NCBI RefSeq assembly: GCF_048548695.1
Contig: NZ_JBLYIF010000001.1
DNA: 64,000 nucleotides
Reading direction: 5' to 3' (one strand)
Origin: Neptuniibacter sp048548695
GTDB taxonomy: Bacteria; Pseudomonadota; Gammaproteobacteria; Pseudomonadales; Balneatricaceae
This document shows, in pieces, positions 7,673 to 16,037 of this stretch. Made by a program: the position numbers and the translations under genes. The notes beneath the pieces are model-generated. The model saw nothing but the letters and a program-made list of their open reading frames with translations, searched no databases and was not told where the DNA came from. Each line of letters begins with the position of its first letter. Position 1 is the stretch's first letter.

Positions 7673-9439
7673 TCATGCTGCGTATGCCTCCTGTTTGATC
7701 AGGTATGGGTTATTGGCTCTTGCGATAGCGGCCATGGGTGGCGGGCTTACGCTGTTACCACACATATGCACCTGTTCGCTTTTGGTGAACTTTCGCCCGT
7801 CATGCCCATGGGTAATGATGTAGTTATCCGGAAAGCCTTGTGCTGCATAGAGTTCATGCGGCTGTAGCATGCGCAGGCATATATCAACGATCACGTAGGG
7901 GTCGCCCTTTATCCAGACAGTCACCAGCGCCAAGCGGTCTTTGGTGGTGAGGGTGTGCATTGGGTCTGTAAGCTGCCCCCACTGACCACCTTCACCGTAA
8001 TAACGCATTAGAAACGCTGCGCAGCGTAGGGCGTTTTCTTTATCTGCTGTCGATAGTTTTAGCTCTACCAGTCCATGATGCTGCCCCGCTGCGCTAATGG
8101 TATGCAGAGGTGAATCTACGGCTCTTGCATCGCAGTTGCCGCGCAGGTGGAGAAGGTGGGCAGCGATCAGTTGCTGCTGGCTGCCGGTGTTTGTAATTGT
8201 CGAAAGCGGGCAGTCTGCGGGCTTGCTATGGGTAGCGTTAAAGCCGCCATTGGCCTGAGCCAGAAATGCAGTCGCCAGTGCAAACCGATTTTCTGTAGTT
8301 TGAGTTCGCAGCGGCTGGTTGATTGAGTGGGCTCTGTTGCCTTTCACTTCTCCGCCATAAAACGGTGTCAACACTGGGCTGGCCAATGCAAACGATCCGC
8401 CCCGAGGCCAGGCTGTAATGGTGTTCAGTGGCTGGTCTGTCGGATGGATTGTTTCTGTACTCCAGTTGGCAATCGGCACAATAAACGGCTCTGTGCGGTC
8501 GATGACTTCCCGCTTAATGCCTTTCGCAATCCGGCGCAGGGTGGCTTCTGCTAATGGTCGCTTGCGGGTGAAGATGCTTTCACCCTGAATGGACCAATCA
8601 ATGCACTCTGCCGCAGTACGGTAGGGCTGCTGCTTCTTCTTTTTGTCTGGCGTCGCGGTATGGGTAGGCTCAGGCCAAACAATCGGCTCACCGTCACAAC
8701 GCGCTACCAGAAACAGTCGCTCACGACTGGTTGGTGCGCCAAAATCACAGGCTTTCAGGATTTGATGATCCACTGTATAGCCGAGGTTCTGAAGCGTTCG
8801 CAGAAATCGCTGCCATGTTTTGCCTTTGCGCTTTTTATCGGGCACCAGATACTGCTCTTGCCGTGGGACGCGCTCGCCGGGCAGTGCAACAGAGCCATCG
8901 GTTTTAATGACCCGCCCAGTCTGCTTGCAGCGTTTAGCAATGAGCGGTCCCCATTGGCGGATCTGTTTCACGTTCTCAAGGCTGATCACTCTGGGTTTGG
9001 CAATGCCTGCCCATTTACATACCACCCATGACAGGTCGCGGATCTCTTTTTTACGGGGTTGCCCGCCTGCTGCCTGGCTGTGATGAGTGCAATCCGGCGA
9101 GGCATGAAACCACCCAATGTGCCGGCCAGCCAATACCTGCACCGGGTCAACCTCCCATACATCAGTTTGCAGGTGTAGGCAGCCCGGGTGGTTTGCCTGG
9201 TGCATGCTGATGGCTGCCGGGTTGTGGTTGATGGCGATATGCACTGGCCGTTCAAGCCCCATCTCCAGCCCGGTACTGGCTCCGCCGCCACCCGCGAACA
9301 AATCCACGTTGATCTCGTGGTCTACCTGGTCGAGCGGCAGCCCGTACTGGGTGGTGAAGTGTGAATTGATTGCGTTCATCCTTTTTCCTTTCAAGCAGAG
9401 ACTGCTGCAGATGCCGTCTATACAGGTTGGGCAGGGCAT
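7673..9439 (-). CDS. Phage DNA (cytosine-5) methyltransferase
   Basis: It transfers a methyl group from SAM to C5 of cytosine in DNA. Motifs in order are DLFAGGGGASTG (motif I, near residue 48), SPDCTHHSQ (motif IV, catalytic Cys near 117, in an unusual P-D-C rather than P-P-C context), SLENVKQI (VI), FGAPTSRERLFLVA (VIII) and CGNSVSPPPMAAI (X). A long variable region of over 250 residues before motif IX should hold target recognition. No restriction enzyme is adjacent, so an orphan, self-protecting role is likely. ATG at 9439 overlaps the stop of the upstream gene (TAATG) and adds a Cys-rich stretch (CPTC...C...C); the ATG at 9379 after AAAGGAAAAAGG gives 568 residues and is equally plausible. 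Confidence 0.9.
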   Translation of the reverse strand: MPCPTCIDGICSSLCLKGKRMNAINSHFTTQYGLPLDQVDHEINVDLFAGGGGASTGLEMGLERPVHIAINHNPAAISMHQANHPGCLHLQTDVWEVDPVQVLAGRHIGWFHASPDCTHHSQAAGGQPRKKEIRDLSWVVCKWAGIAKPRVISLENVKQIRQWGPLIAKRCKQTGRVIKTDGSVALPGERVPRQEQYLVPDKKRKGKTWQRFLRTLQNLGYTVDHQILKACDFGAPTSRERLFLVARCDGEPIVWPEPTHTATPDKKKKQQPYRTAAECIDWSIQGESIFTRKRPLAEATLRRIAKGIKREVIDRTEPFIVPIANWSTETIHPTDQPLNTITAWPRGGSFALASPVLTPFYGGEVKGNRAHSINQPLRTQTTENRFALATAFLAQANGGFNATHSKPADCPLSTITNTGSQQQLIAAHLLHLRGNCDARAVDSPLHTISAAGQHHGLVELKLSTADKENALRCAAFLMRYYGEGGQWGQLTDPMHTLTTKDRLALVTVWIKGDPYVIVDICLRMLQPHELYAAQGFPDNYIITHGHDGRKFTKSEQVHMCGNSVSPPPMAAIARANNPYLIKQEAYAA

Positions 9440-10512
9440 TAGGCGGCTTTCCGAATCAATTGACCCTGCCAGCCGATAGCGATCAATTCGCCTGGCACCC
9501 AAATCCCAAATGGAGTTTCATATGAGGCTGATGCCTGTTGTGCAACACGCTCCCAGGTGCATTCCATGATGGTTGCTCTGGCCGGTTCTGTGAGTGGGCC
9601 GACTGCGTACTTCCGGGTGGCCGATTCAGGTGGTGGCGCTAGTACTGGCTGCTGAGTTTCAGGCTCAGGCTGCTGTGGTTCGGCAACAACCGATGGTTTG
9701 ATCTCTTCCCGAGCAGCTTCTGCTTGTTTCATCCGTTCGCCAGCAGCAATGGCTTCTGCCTTACGGCGCTCTTCCTGCTCGATTTTCTGGCGCATACGTT
9801 CCTGAGCGACTTCTTCACGCTTCAGTTCTGACGCCATGACGTTATCCAGGGCAATCTGGTATTGGCTGTCATCTGCAAACAGGAAGGTTTCAACGTGTGC
9901 CCGGGTGAGTGGGGCGGCAAGACCGGCCTTGTATGACTGGTTTTCCAGCTGCACCAGACGCATTTCGGTTTGTTGTTGCAGGGCCTTGTCAGCCTGCACG
10001 CGGGCTTTTACTTCGTTGGCAACAGAGGCCGTCAGCTTGCCTGTCTTGGTAAGAGCGGTGAGCTTGATCAGATCCTCAATGGTGGCATGCTGGAACTCTT
10101 CTTTTACGCCATGCTCGGTCCATTCCTGGTCCATATAGACGGTTAATTCAGCAAGTACCGCAGCACGAGTTTCGTCCTCAAACTTCTGCACTTGATCAAG
10201 GATCTTCTGGCGACCGTCTTTGCACATCTGGACCAGTGATTTCATCTGGTCTTCAAACATGCGGATCGGGCCAGATACCTGCTCCACTGCAGCTTTGCGC
10301 CGGGTATCGAACTCTTTGGCGTTTTTGTTCAGCTCAGTGGCCAGCTTTTTTGCACCCGGCAGGGTTTCTGCAGTCACCACTACATCGTACCGTTCCAGTT
10401 CCTGCTCCAGGCGGGCGCGAACCTCTTCATAGTTCACGCTGATCTTTGCTGGGACTGAGATTACGCTGATCTGATCAGCGGCTTCGTATTCAAGTTTTTC
10501 TGCTGCAGACAT
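9439..10512 (-). CDS. DUF1351 family phage recombination-associated protein
   Basis: The 357 residues fit the DUF1351 pattern: a short strand region (ISVNYEEVRARLEQELERYD), then a long charged helical core (LNKNAKEFDTRRKAAVEQVSGPIRMFEDQM), further coiled coil to about residue 260, and a Pro/Gln-rich linker. DUF1351 genes regularly lie beside phage annealing proteins and exonucleases, as here, so a role in the recombination module is inferred. The C-terminal ~60 residues after the linker look like a separate small domain. Its stop overlaps the methyltransferase start. Confidence 0.75.
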   Translation of the reverse strand: MSAAEKLEYEAADQISVISVPAKISVNYEEVRARLEQELERYDVVVTAETLPGAKKLATELNKNAKEFDTRRKAAVEQVSGPIRMFEDQMKSLVQMCKDGRQKILDQVQKFEDETRAAVLAELTVYMDQEWTEHGVKEEFQHATIEDLIKLTALTKTGKLTASVANEVKARVQADKALQQQTEMRLVQLENQSYKAGLAAPLTRAHVETFLFADDSQYQIALDNVMASELKREEVAQERMRQKIEQEERRKAEAIAAGERMKQAEAAREEIKPSVVAEPQQPEPETQQPVLAPPPESATRKYAVGPLTEPARATIMECTWERVAQQASASYETPFGIWVPGELIAIGWQGQLIRKAA

Positions 10513-10515
10513 GGG

Positions 10516-11577
10516 TTAAGCCTCCTGATTAGCAGCGGCGTGCTGCAGGTTGGATTTATGGGTTTTGTAGGCGTCGATCAGCTGGGTGCGCTCGATGCTT
10601 CCCTCGGCCCATTTCGTTGCTTCAGCCTTCCACTCATTCAGATCTTTCTCTGATGAACAGTTGGCTAGATGCTCAAGCAGGGCAGCCACCGGCGTTGTCT
10701 CTACATCACCGAAGTCCGGCATGTCAGGTGCGGGTGTCTTTGCTGGGGCTTCCAGTTTTGCGCTCAGGCTGGTGCTTGATTCTGAAGCGCTACTCTCGAA
10801 ATAATCACTGATGCGAGCCCCTTCCTTGATGGCGTTATAAACACCGGTCAGATCGGCAATATCGTCAGTGGTGACATTGTCCAGGCTGTGGCCGATGTAT
10901 TTGCCAAGCATGTCCACACTGATTCCGTAAACTGAAAATATGGCGATCATACGGCTGGTGCGGTCTTTCAGGCTTTCTGTATTGTTGCCTGCAAGTGTTT
11001 TGCGGCACTCAGCAATACCAATAGCAACCAGTGATTTAGGGACCAGTGCGAGAATACGACCACGCATCTGTTTGCTGGCGATGTTGGCTATGCGGTTATC
11101 GATGTCTGCCTGGTCATGTAGAGGCCGTGACATCTTTTTCCGCGTGCTCTTGTCGGTGTAATCCAGCACATGATTCACGGTGATTTGGCGGGTTGAGCGG
11201 TTGTTCTTTTCTACATCCCATGCATACACTTCCACCTCTGACTTGCCGGCACTACGCGATAGCTCCCGGTGCCCGTACTGGAAGTTGCTGTACACCCGAG
11301 CTACTTCCTCAGCAAACCGAATAGACGGACCTGATCCGCGATTAGGCACAGAGTAGAAGGCCGATTCTGCGAACTCTGGTGATTTGCACACGTCAAGCAG
11401 TTCTGCGGTTGCTTCACTGATGCTACGCGGAAACATCTTTGCCAGTTGGATCTGGCCACGGGCTTCAGCGATGGCGCGTTCTTGTTCGATGGCGACAGCA
11501 CCTTGATTGATAGCCTCGTTTTGTTTTGGGCGATCAAACGGATTCTCTTGCGGCGGCATGGTGGCTACGTTGCTCAT
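10516..11577 (-). CDS. Conserved phage protein, candidate single-strand annealing protein
   Basis: A 353-residue protein of a family widely seen in phages between a DUF1351 gene and a RecE-like nuclease. Recognisable segments are AIAEARGQIQLAKMFPRS, GPSIRFAEEVARVYSNFQYG and SEVEVYAWDVEKNN, followed by a conserved Asp-rich helix (DQADIDNRIANIASKQMRGR). The genomic position is that of RecT/Bet-type recombinases. I cannot show homology to RecT from the sequence, so the function is inferred. The C-terminal 100 residues are low-complexity and acidic. Confidence 0.6.
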   Translation of the reverse strand: MSNVATMPPQENPFDRPKQNEAINQGAVAIEQERAIAEARGQIQLAKMFPRSISEATAELLDVCKSPEFAESAFYSVPNRGSGPSIRFAEEVARVYSNFQYGHRELSRSAGKSEVEVYAWDVEKNNRSTRQITVNHVLDYTDKSTRKKMSRPLHDQADIDNRIANIASKQMRGRILALVPKSLVAIGIAECRKTLAGNNTESLKDRTSRMIAIFSVYGISVDMLGKYIGHSLDNVTTDDIADLTGVYNAIKEGARISDYFESSASESSTSLSAKLEAPAKTPAPDMPDFGDVETTPVAALLEHLANCSSEKDLNEWKAEATKWAEGSIERTQLIDAYKTHKSNLQHAAANQEA

Positions 11578-11586
11578 GGGTTCCCC

Positions 11587-12414
11587 TTATGCTGCCCAGG
11601 CTGGCAGATAGATTTTCTGGATACCGTCTTGATAGGCGGGCCAGTGGCCGGTACGCTGACACTCAGCCAGTAAATCCAGAGCGGCATCGATTTTGTCAGC
11701 CGCCTTAGCCAGCATGTCGCTATCGGCTTCGTAGATTTGTACGGCGAATGGAGCTGATTTCTCAACAACCACCCATGCCCAGGTATCTGGACGGGTGCCG
11801 GTGGCTTTCTCGATACCGCGCAAATACCACTCAGCACTGATGTGATAGCCAAGGTTGGCGATCTGTTTGGCAAAGTCGCCGGGGCTGGCATCAGTTGTGG
11901 TTTTCAGATCCGCAACCACACCAATATCAGGACGCCAGATGTCAGGACGGCATTTGCACAGCAGGCCATCGCGCTCCATCCAGTAAACCGAGTGCTCGTT
12001 CTGACTGCCGCGCAGAAGGTTGGCGGCGGTAGGGTGAGCCAGTACCGCGTTAGCAATTTCGGCGGCACTGTCTAATTCTGTGAGCAATACCGGGGTGCGG
12101 TTGCCTGCGAATTCAGCCGCTTCTTTGTATGCCTTGGTGGTGCGTGTACTGGCGTCGATGATCAGGTAATCGTGTTCTAGTTCGTCTGGTTCCAGCACCA
12201 TCGTATGCACCAGTGAACCCATCAGCATGGCGGCTGTGGATTCAGTCCGGTTGCCGTCGATGTACTGGTGCTTGTAGTGCAGAGGCGACTTCAGCAGCAG
12301 TTTAAGGGCGGAACTGCTCAGACCTTCGCCTGCGTGGTAGTCGGCATTAGGGATGCCGGGAAATACGCCGGTCTTGTCCTGCTGTATATCAAACGGATTT
12401 GCTGGCGCATTCAT
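11587..12414 (-). CDS. RecE-like PD-(D/E)XK exonuclease (DUF3799)
   Basis: A 275-residue nuclease related to the C-terminal domain of exonuclease VIII, predicted to resect double-stranded ends for phage recombination. Diagnostic stretches are YHAGEGLSSSALKLLLKSPLHY, AMLMGSLVHTMVLEP, the catalytic GVVADLKTTTDASP (D-x-K) and WYLRGIEKATG. The start at 12414 overlaps the stop of a 34-residue upstream gene (ATGA). With the two downstream genes it forms a complete recombination module. Confidence 0.85.
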   Translation of the reverse strand: MNAPANPFDIQQDKTGVFPGIPNADYHAGEGLSSSALKLLLKSPLHYKHQYIDGNRTESTAAMLMGSLVHTMVLEPDELEHDYLIIDASTRTTKAYKEAAEFAGNRTPVLLTELDSAAEIANAVLAHPTAANLLRGSQNEHSVYWMERDGLLCKCRPDIWRPDIGVVADLKTTTDASPGDFAKQIANLGYHISAEWYLRGIEKATGTRPDTWAWVVVEKSAPFAVQIYEADSDMLAKAADKIDAALDLLAECQRTGHWPAYQDGIQKIYLPAWAA

Positions 12415-12515
12415 GCTGCGTTCTCCTGTTCTGTACCGCGCCGAATCCATTTAACGCGGTAGCCGTTATCAATAAGTTTCTGAGCTGACCGCTGGTTCAG
12501 GACGGTGATTTTCAT
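12411..12515 (-). CDS. Small coupled phage protein (34 aa)
   Basis: A 34-residue basic protein beginning MKITVLNQRSAQKL. Its ATG overlaps the stop of the upstream gene (ATGA at 12515-12512) and its stop overlaps the start of the nuclease gene in the same manner. Two 4-bp overlaps with real neighbours argue that it is translated. It is Arg/Lys rich (RVKWIRRG). Function unknown. Confidence 0.6.
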   Translation of the reverse strand: MKITVLNQRSAQKLIDNGYRVKWIRRGTEQENAA

Positions 12516-12787
12516 GCCGCAGCCTCTTGCTTTAGCGCTGTCAGATCAGCAATCAGATGATCCAGCTTGCGGTGTAATAATTTTTCATCCGCCTGCAGAT
12601 AAATCCGATCATCAATAATCCGCTCTCTGGTAAAGCCATCTTGGTACTCAACGTCTGCCGGATGCGCATAGACCGTTAGGTTATCAACGTGGCCTGAGTA
12701 GTCGCAGAACACATGGGCAATGTTTGCCTGGCTGATTTCAATGGCCAGCGTTTGGATGGTGCAAAGTTTTTCGGTGATTGTGTTCAT
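12512..12787 (-). CDS. Phage hypothetical protein
   Basis: A 91-residue protein with no recognised domain. It is predicted mixed alpha/beta, with DNLTVYAHPADVEYQDGF in the middle and a C-terminal helix rich in Leu/Lys. Stop and start overlaps join it to both neighbours (ATGA downstream, TAATG upstream), so it belongs to the same translationally coupled chain. Confidence 0.6.
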   Translation of the reverse strand: MNTITEKLCTIQTLAIEISQANIAHVFCDYSGHVDNLTVYAHPADVEYQDGFTRERIIDDRIYLQADEKLLHRKLDHLIADLTALKQEAAA

Positions 12788-13077
12788 TAGGAACCTCTGG
12801 CTTTATTCAGTGCTTTCTCTGCGTGATACAGAAGCATGTCTGGGTCTGATACGAAGTCGTGCATAACGAAGGCTTCAAGCGCTTCGTACAGATCAGGCGC
12901 GGCGGCAATCAGGCTGGCATCGGCTTTGTTGCCTGTTGTTACCTTGCCAACCATGCCTTCAGGCCCGTCTCTGTAGATGTTTATTCCGTGCGCAATAGAT
13001 TGCTCTATCACTTTCCCGTGCTGCTCTGTTGTGGAAAAAACAGACCATGAGCCCGGCGTAAATTTTGGTTCGCTCAT
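12787..13077 (-). CDS. Phage hypothetical protein of the FTPGSW...IAAAPDLYEAL type
   Basis: A 96-residue protein with two signatures often seen together in phage early operons: KFTPGSWSV at the N-terminus and KADASLIAAAPDLYEALEAF in the C-terminal half. The family is common and has no known biochemical role. Its start at 13077 overlaps the end of the next upstream gene. Confidence 0.7.
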   Translation of the reverse strand: MSEPKFTPGSWSVFSTTEQHGKVIEQSIAHGINIYRDGPEGMVGKVTTGNKADASLIAAAPDLYEALEAFVMHDFVSDPDMLLYHAEKALNKARGS

Positions 13078-13484
13078 GCCGCCTCTCCGTCCTGTTCCTG
13101 CAGTTCATCAAAATGCATCAGCACAGCCTGTACGCAGTTCAGCTTTTTGAATAACTGGATGCAGGCTTGTATGCGTGGCAGGTTGATAGCGATCTGGACG
13201 CCATCACCTCTGTTGCTCAGCACAGCAAAATCGTCTTCTGCGTCATCTACACGCGGGTAGAGGTCTTCTACACAGCCGGTTTCGGTGAGCAGTAGAACCT
13301 CAGCCGCCGAAAACAGGGCATGCCTGGTATCCAGTCTGGCGATGGTGAGCGTGTCTTTGTCCATCCAGTACTTGTCCTCAGATACCCCTTTGCGGGTCAG
13401 TTCAAGATCACCCACCATCAAGGATTTGGTGACGAACAGTTCAGCGGCATAGCTGAAAACGGCCTGCGGGTTTGCGATATACAT
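13074..13484 (-). CDS. Phage hypothetical protein
   Basis: A 136-residue acidic protein starting MYIANPQAVFSYAAELF; no family recognised. The central part RVDDAEDDFAVLSNRGDGVQIAINLPRI is strand-rich and the C-terminus is a helix ending in Glu/Gln repeats. The start at 13484 is placed by GAGGTGACC immediately before it; the frame stays open further upstream but there overlaps the previous gene. Confidence 0.55.
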   Translation of the reverse strand: MYIANPQAVFSYAAELFVTKSLMVGDLELTRKGVSEDKYWMDKDTLTIARLDTRHALFSAAEVLLLTETGCVEDLYPRVDDAEDDFAVLSNRGDGVQIAINLPRIQACIQLFKKLNCVQAVLMHFDELQEQDGEAA

Positions 13485-13491
13485 GGTCACC

Positions 13492-13842
13492 TCAAATTCC
13501 TGATTCTGACTTAATGGCTTTAATCGCCACCTTGCGGGCCTGAGTGCGAATAAACGCTTCCCGGTCATGGTGGTGCTGGGTGTGTGCTGCCATGAGCTGT
13601 TCTGAGGTCATGGTGTCAGCATGCTTAAACGCACGGTTAAATCCTTCGGATTGATAAAACGCTTCAAAGGCATCTTCTGCGCGGTGATAGCTGCCGGCAG
13701 CGTAAAAAGGCTGGCCCTTATCCCAGTGCTTCATTACCTGTGCCGTTTTGTCTTCAACTGCGGTTGAACGGTCAGCGGGGTGATTCCAGTCGATACCTGA
13801 AATCAGGCTGTTGATGTAACTTCCAATGCTCGCTTCAGTCAT
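13492..13842 (-). CDS. Phage hypothetical protein
   Basis: A 116-residue His- and Glu-rich protein, mostly helical. A histidine cluster (HTQHHHDREAF) lies near residue 95, which could bind metal but need not. GAGGGA lies seven bases before the ATG at 13842. No function can be assigned. Confidence 0.55.
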   Translation of the reverse strand: MTEASIGSYINSLISGIDWNHPADRSTAVEDKTAQVMKHWDKGQPFYAAGSYHRAEDAFEAFYQSEGFNRAFKHADTMTSEQLMAAHTQHHHDREAFIRTQARKVAIKAIKSESGI

Positions 13843-13852
13843 GGTTAGTCCC

Positions 13853-13942
13853 TCACAGTGTTCCGTTGCCAATTTCCCAGACCACCCAGCAGATAAACGC
13901 AGCTGGCGAGGATAGGGCGGTTAGGGTGTAAATCAGTTTCAT
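13853..13942 (-). CDS. 29-residue membrane miniprotein
   Basis: The frame starts MKLIYTLTALSSPAAF and has one hydrophobic helix ending in WVVWEIGNGTL. Its ATG overlaps the stop of the upstream LuxR-type gene (ATGA, 13942-13939), the same coupling used elsewhere in this operon. It lies in an otherwise unexplained gap of about 100 bp. Real translation is likely but unproven; the function could be a small membrane toxin or superinfection factor, which is a guess. Confidence 0.45.
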   Translation of the reverse strand: MKLIYTLTALSSPAAFICWVVWEIGNGTL

Positions 13943-14343
13943 ACTCGGCCACCCACGTTGTAGGTGCGGGCGGTTCTGTATGTGGTACGGGGTGCCCGGG
14001 TGCGGCGCATGTCCAGGTCGCTGTTTTGCATGACTGCACCCAATACCAGCGCCATCATCAGCAGGTGCATGCGGTGGAGTGCGCCCAGGTCGATCAATTT
14101 ATTGATGGCAATCACCACATCCGCTTTCGCCATGCCCAACTTGTAATAGATGCTCTGCCAGTATTTCTTTACCGCCTCGGCGCTGACGTGCATCTCTGTG
14201 GCGGTTTCTTTATGGCTCAGGCCATTCATGCGGCAGACGGTCACACGCGCCTCACCGGGGGTCAGATTGCCGCCAAATGGCAAACGCATGGGGGTGCATT
14301 CCCACTGGTCCCTTGCATATCCATTTGCTGTGCGTGTGATCAT
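13939..14343 (-). CDS. LuxR-type helix-turn-helix protein, first gene of the leftward operon
   Basis: A 134-residue protein whose residues ~25-85 form a GerE/LuxR-type DNA-binding domain: LTPGEARVTVCRMNGLSHKETA, then the recognition helix VSAEAVKKYWQSIYYKLGMA. Unlike usual LuxR proteins it has no sensory domain; a hydrophobic segment (MHLLMMALVLGAVM) and an Arg-rich tail follow instead. It is the first gene behind the left operator/promoter, the place held by N in lambda. Whether it binds DNA or acts in early regulation is open. Confidence 0.7.
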   Translation of the reverse strand: MITRTANGYARDQWECTPMRLPFGGNLTPGEARVTVCRMNGLSHKETATEMHVSAEAVKKYWQSIYYKLGMAKADVVIAINKLIDLGALHRMHLLMMALVLGAVMQNSDLDMRRTRAPRTTYRTARTYNVGGRV

Positions 14344-14377
14344 ATTTGATTACCCTTAGACACTTTTGTTAAGCAAA

Positions 14378-14418
14378 GTATTACCCATGGGTAATCAATA
14401 ATCAATACCTAAAGGTAA
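14378..14418 (-). promoter_or_regulatory. Left operator and early leftward promoter (OL/PL-like)
   Basis: On the minus strand TTGATT (14405-14400) and TAATAC (14383-14378) are separated by 16 bp. The 14-bp perfect palindrome TTACCCATGGGTAA (14381-14394) fills the spacer and a second site, TACCTAAAGGTA (14406-14417), lies just upstream of the -35. A half-site (TTACCCTTAG) is at 14350-14359. The same arrangement occurs at 17689-17744, so both are predicted repressor targets. Confidence 0.8.
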
Positions 14419-14519
14419 CTTTAATGTTATTCGACAGATTTTTAGGAAAAACTCTTAATAAGTTCAGGTGTTCAGATGTGGCAGACTTGAGCTGCGGGGC
14501 TGATACATAGGGAATTAGA

Positions 14520-15074
14520 ATGAAGCAATGGGGAATGATCGCTCTACTCTGGGTTGCGCCTTATCTACTGGGCTTTGAACTGGGGTTTATTGGGTATGCG
14601 ATATGGGTGCCTATCGCAATTGTGATTGTAATTGTTGCGAATTCATTATTGGATGTTCAGAAGATAAGCGCAGACAGTGATGCAATCGACGCCGTGGAAT
14701 TAGTACGGGAATTTTCCGTAGCTGGCGTTAGCCATCGCAAACAAGTTGTGCTTAAGCATTTCAGCAAAGGCACACCAAAGCTGTTCCTTATGGCCGAACC
14801 TGACAACCAGCATGATAAAAATGCGATAGCTGTGTACGCAGTAAGCGGTTTGAGATCGGGATTAGTTGGCTATATGCCAAAAGATATGGCAAAAATAATC
14901 AGCGACTTAGGTATTGTTAAAGATATATCGGTTGATTGCTTAAAGTTTTGGTCTGGTGATTACGGCGGGGTTAAGATTTATGCATCCCTGGAGTGCGATA
15001 AATCCATTATTAAAACGATTTCAGAAGGGGCTATCGAGAGTTTAAATGAGGCCGCCGAAGAGAGCTTAAGATGA
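14520..15074 (+). CDS. Membrane-anchored HIRAN-domain protein
   Basis: Residues 5-40 form two closely spaced hydrophobic helices. Residues ~64-128 match the HIRAN domain, with FSVAGVSHRKQVVLKH and the hallmark EPDNQHDKNAIAV followed by GLVGYMPKDMAKII. HIRAN domains recognise DNA ends or damaged DNA in helicases such as HLTF; stand-alone membrane versions have no known role. The gene lies between the left operator and the repressor, where temperate phages carry lysogeny-expressed accessory genes. A possible superinfection or defence role is inference. The downstream gene starts within its stop (ATGA). Confidence 0.75.
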   Translation: MKQWGMIALLWVAPYLLGFELGFIGYAIWVPIAIVIVIVANSLLDVQKISADSDAIDAVELVREFSVAGVSHRKQVVLKHFSKGTPKLFLMAEPDNQHDKNAIAVYAVSGLRSGLVGYMPKDMAKIISDLGIVKDISVDCLKFWSGDYGGVKIYASLECDKSIIKTISEGAIESLNEAAEESLR

Positions 15075-15679
15075 TCAATGGGCTGAACTTGAAAATTACT
15101 TTCTTTTGTTGCATGTCAGCGATATTAATATGGCCCTCGACTGTGTTCTCTGAGAATGAATACCTCCGCCAGGTTTGTGATGCAATCCAAAATCATCAAG
15201 AAAAACAGATTTGTCTTCGAGATGTCAGGCGACAAGAACGAAGAGCGGCTGAGGCTGATACGCGGCAGCTAAAGATAACAGCGGCAGAAGAGAGAAACAC
15301 CCGAAAAGAACGCCTGGAAAAATGGAAATTAGATTCAAATTACCCTGTTTACGGAAGTTATTGTGGATATGATTTTGATTGTTGGTTAAGCCTTATTCAT
15401 GACCATAGCTATAGACAGCCCGGCTGGAGCGCCTGCAAACGTGAGATAAAAAATGCTGCTGGTGATCGAAAATGGCGTGGACGTCAGCTATCAGAATCCT
15501 TGAACAGCTATCTACATAATCCGAACCTGCATCCTATGGTGGTTGGTTATAAAGGTGTAGATCTGGAGATACGAAGCCAAAACGGTGTTTGGGAGCGTAA
15601 AATATTTTTATGCAACTATGATTACGCAGAGCAAAAGGTTTTGGAGTTGCAGATAAAACCATTACCGCCAAGCAGATAA
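15071..15679 (+). CDS. Secreted coiled-coil protein of unknown function
   Basis: A 202-residue protein with an N-terminal signal-peptide-like segment (LKITFFCCMSAILIWPSTVFS). After it come a Cys-containing Gln-rich stretch, a basic coiled coil (RRQERRAAEADTRQLK), and a Cys/Trp-rich globular part (YCGYDFDCWLSL). Periplasmic location is inferred. It overlaps the HIRAN gene by 4 bp, so the two likely act together. No family recognised. Confidence 0.6.
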   Translation: MINGLNLKITFFCCMSAILIWPSTVFSENEYLRQVCDAIQNHQEKQICLRDVRRQERRAAEADTRQLKITAAEERNTRKERLEKWKLDSNYPVYGSYCGYDFDCWLSLIHDHSYRQPGWSACKREIKNAAGDRKWRGRQLSESLNSYLHNPNLHPMVVGYKGVDLEIRSQNGVWERKIFLCNYDYAEQKVLELQIKPLPPSR

Positions 15680-15749
15680 TATTCAAATTATCTGGAAAAG
15701 GTTAGGTATATGGATGGCTTGGTTGATACAGCCAACTAGGAGGAAAATT

Positions 15750-16037
15750 ATGCGATGGATAGCAGCGATGGCACTGCTGATTTCAATTAACGCTCAGGCG
15801 GCCCGCTTTACTGCCCCCGATGGCACCATTGTGATGGAGGGGCAACCTGTATCTAAGGTGCTGATTCACTTTGGCAATCCGTTAAATGTGAACAAGCAGG
15901 TCGTCTGCGGCGACCAGAAACGTGATTATTGTGCCCGCTGGGTCACGATAGAGCGCTGGTATTACAGACTGGATGGTATTTACTGGACGCTGGTTGTGGC
16001 TGGCGGCACTGTGCAGAAGATCAGCTGGACACGGTGA
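15750..16037 (+). CDS. DUF2845-like periplasmic protein
   Basis: A 95-residue protein with a signal peptide ending in ISINAQAA. The mature part (IVMEGQPVSKVLIHFGNP, then CGDQKRDYC and RWYYRLDGIYWTLVVAGG) resembles DUF2845, a small periplasmic family of unknown function, though the two cysteines are placed slightly differently. A strong AGGAGG lies before the ATG at 15750. Its stop overlaps the start of the CsrA-like gene (TGATG), indicating coupled translation. Confidence 0.6.
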   Translation: MRWIAAMALLISINAQAARFTAPDGTIVMEGQPVSKVLIHFGNPLNVNKQVVCGDQKRDYCARWVTIERWYYRLDGIYWTLVVAGGTVQKISWTR

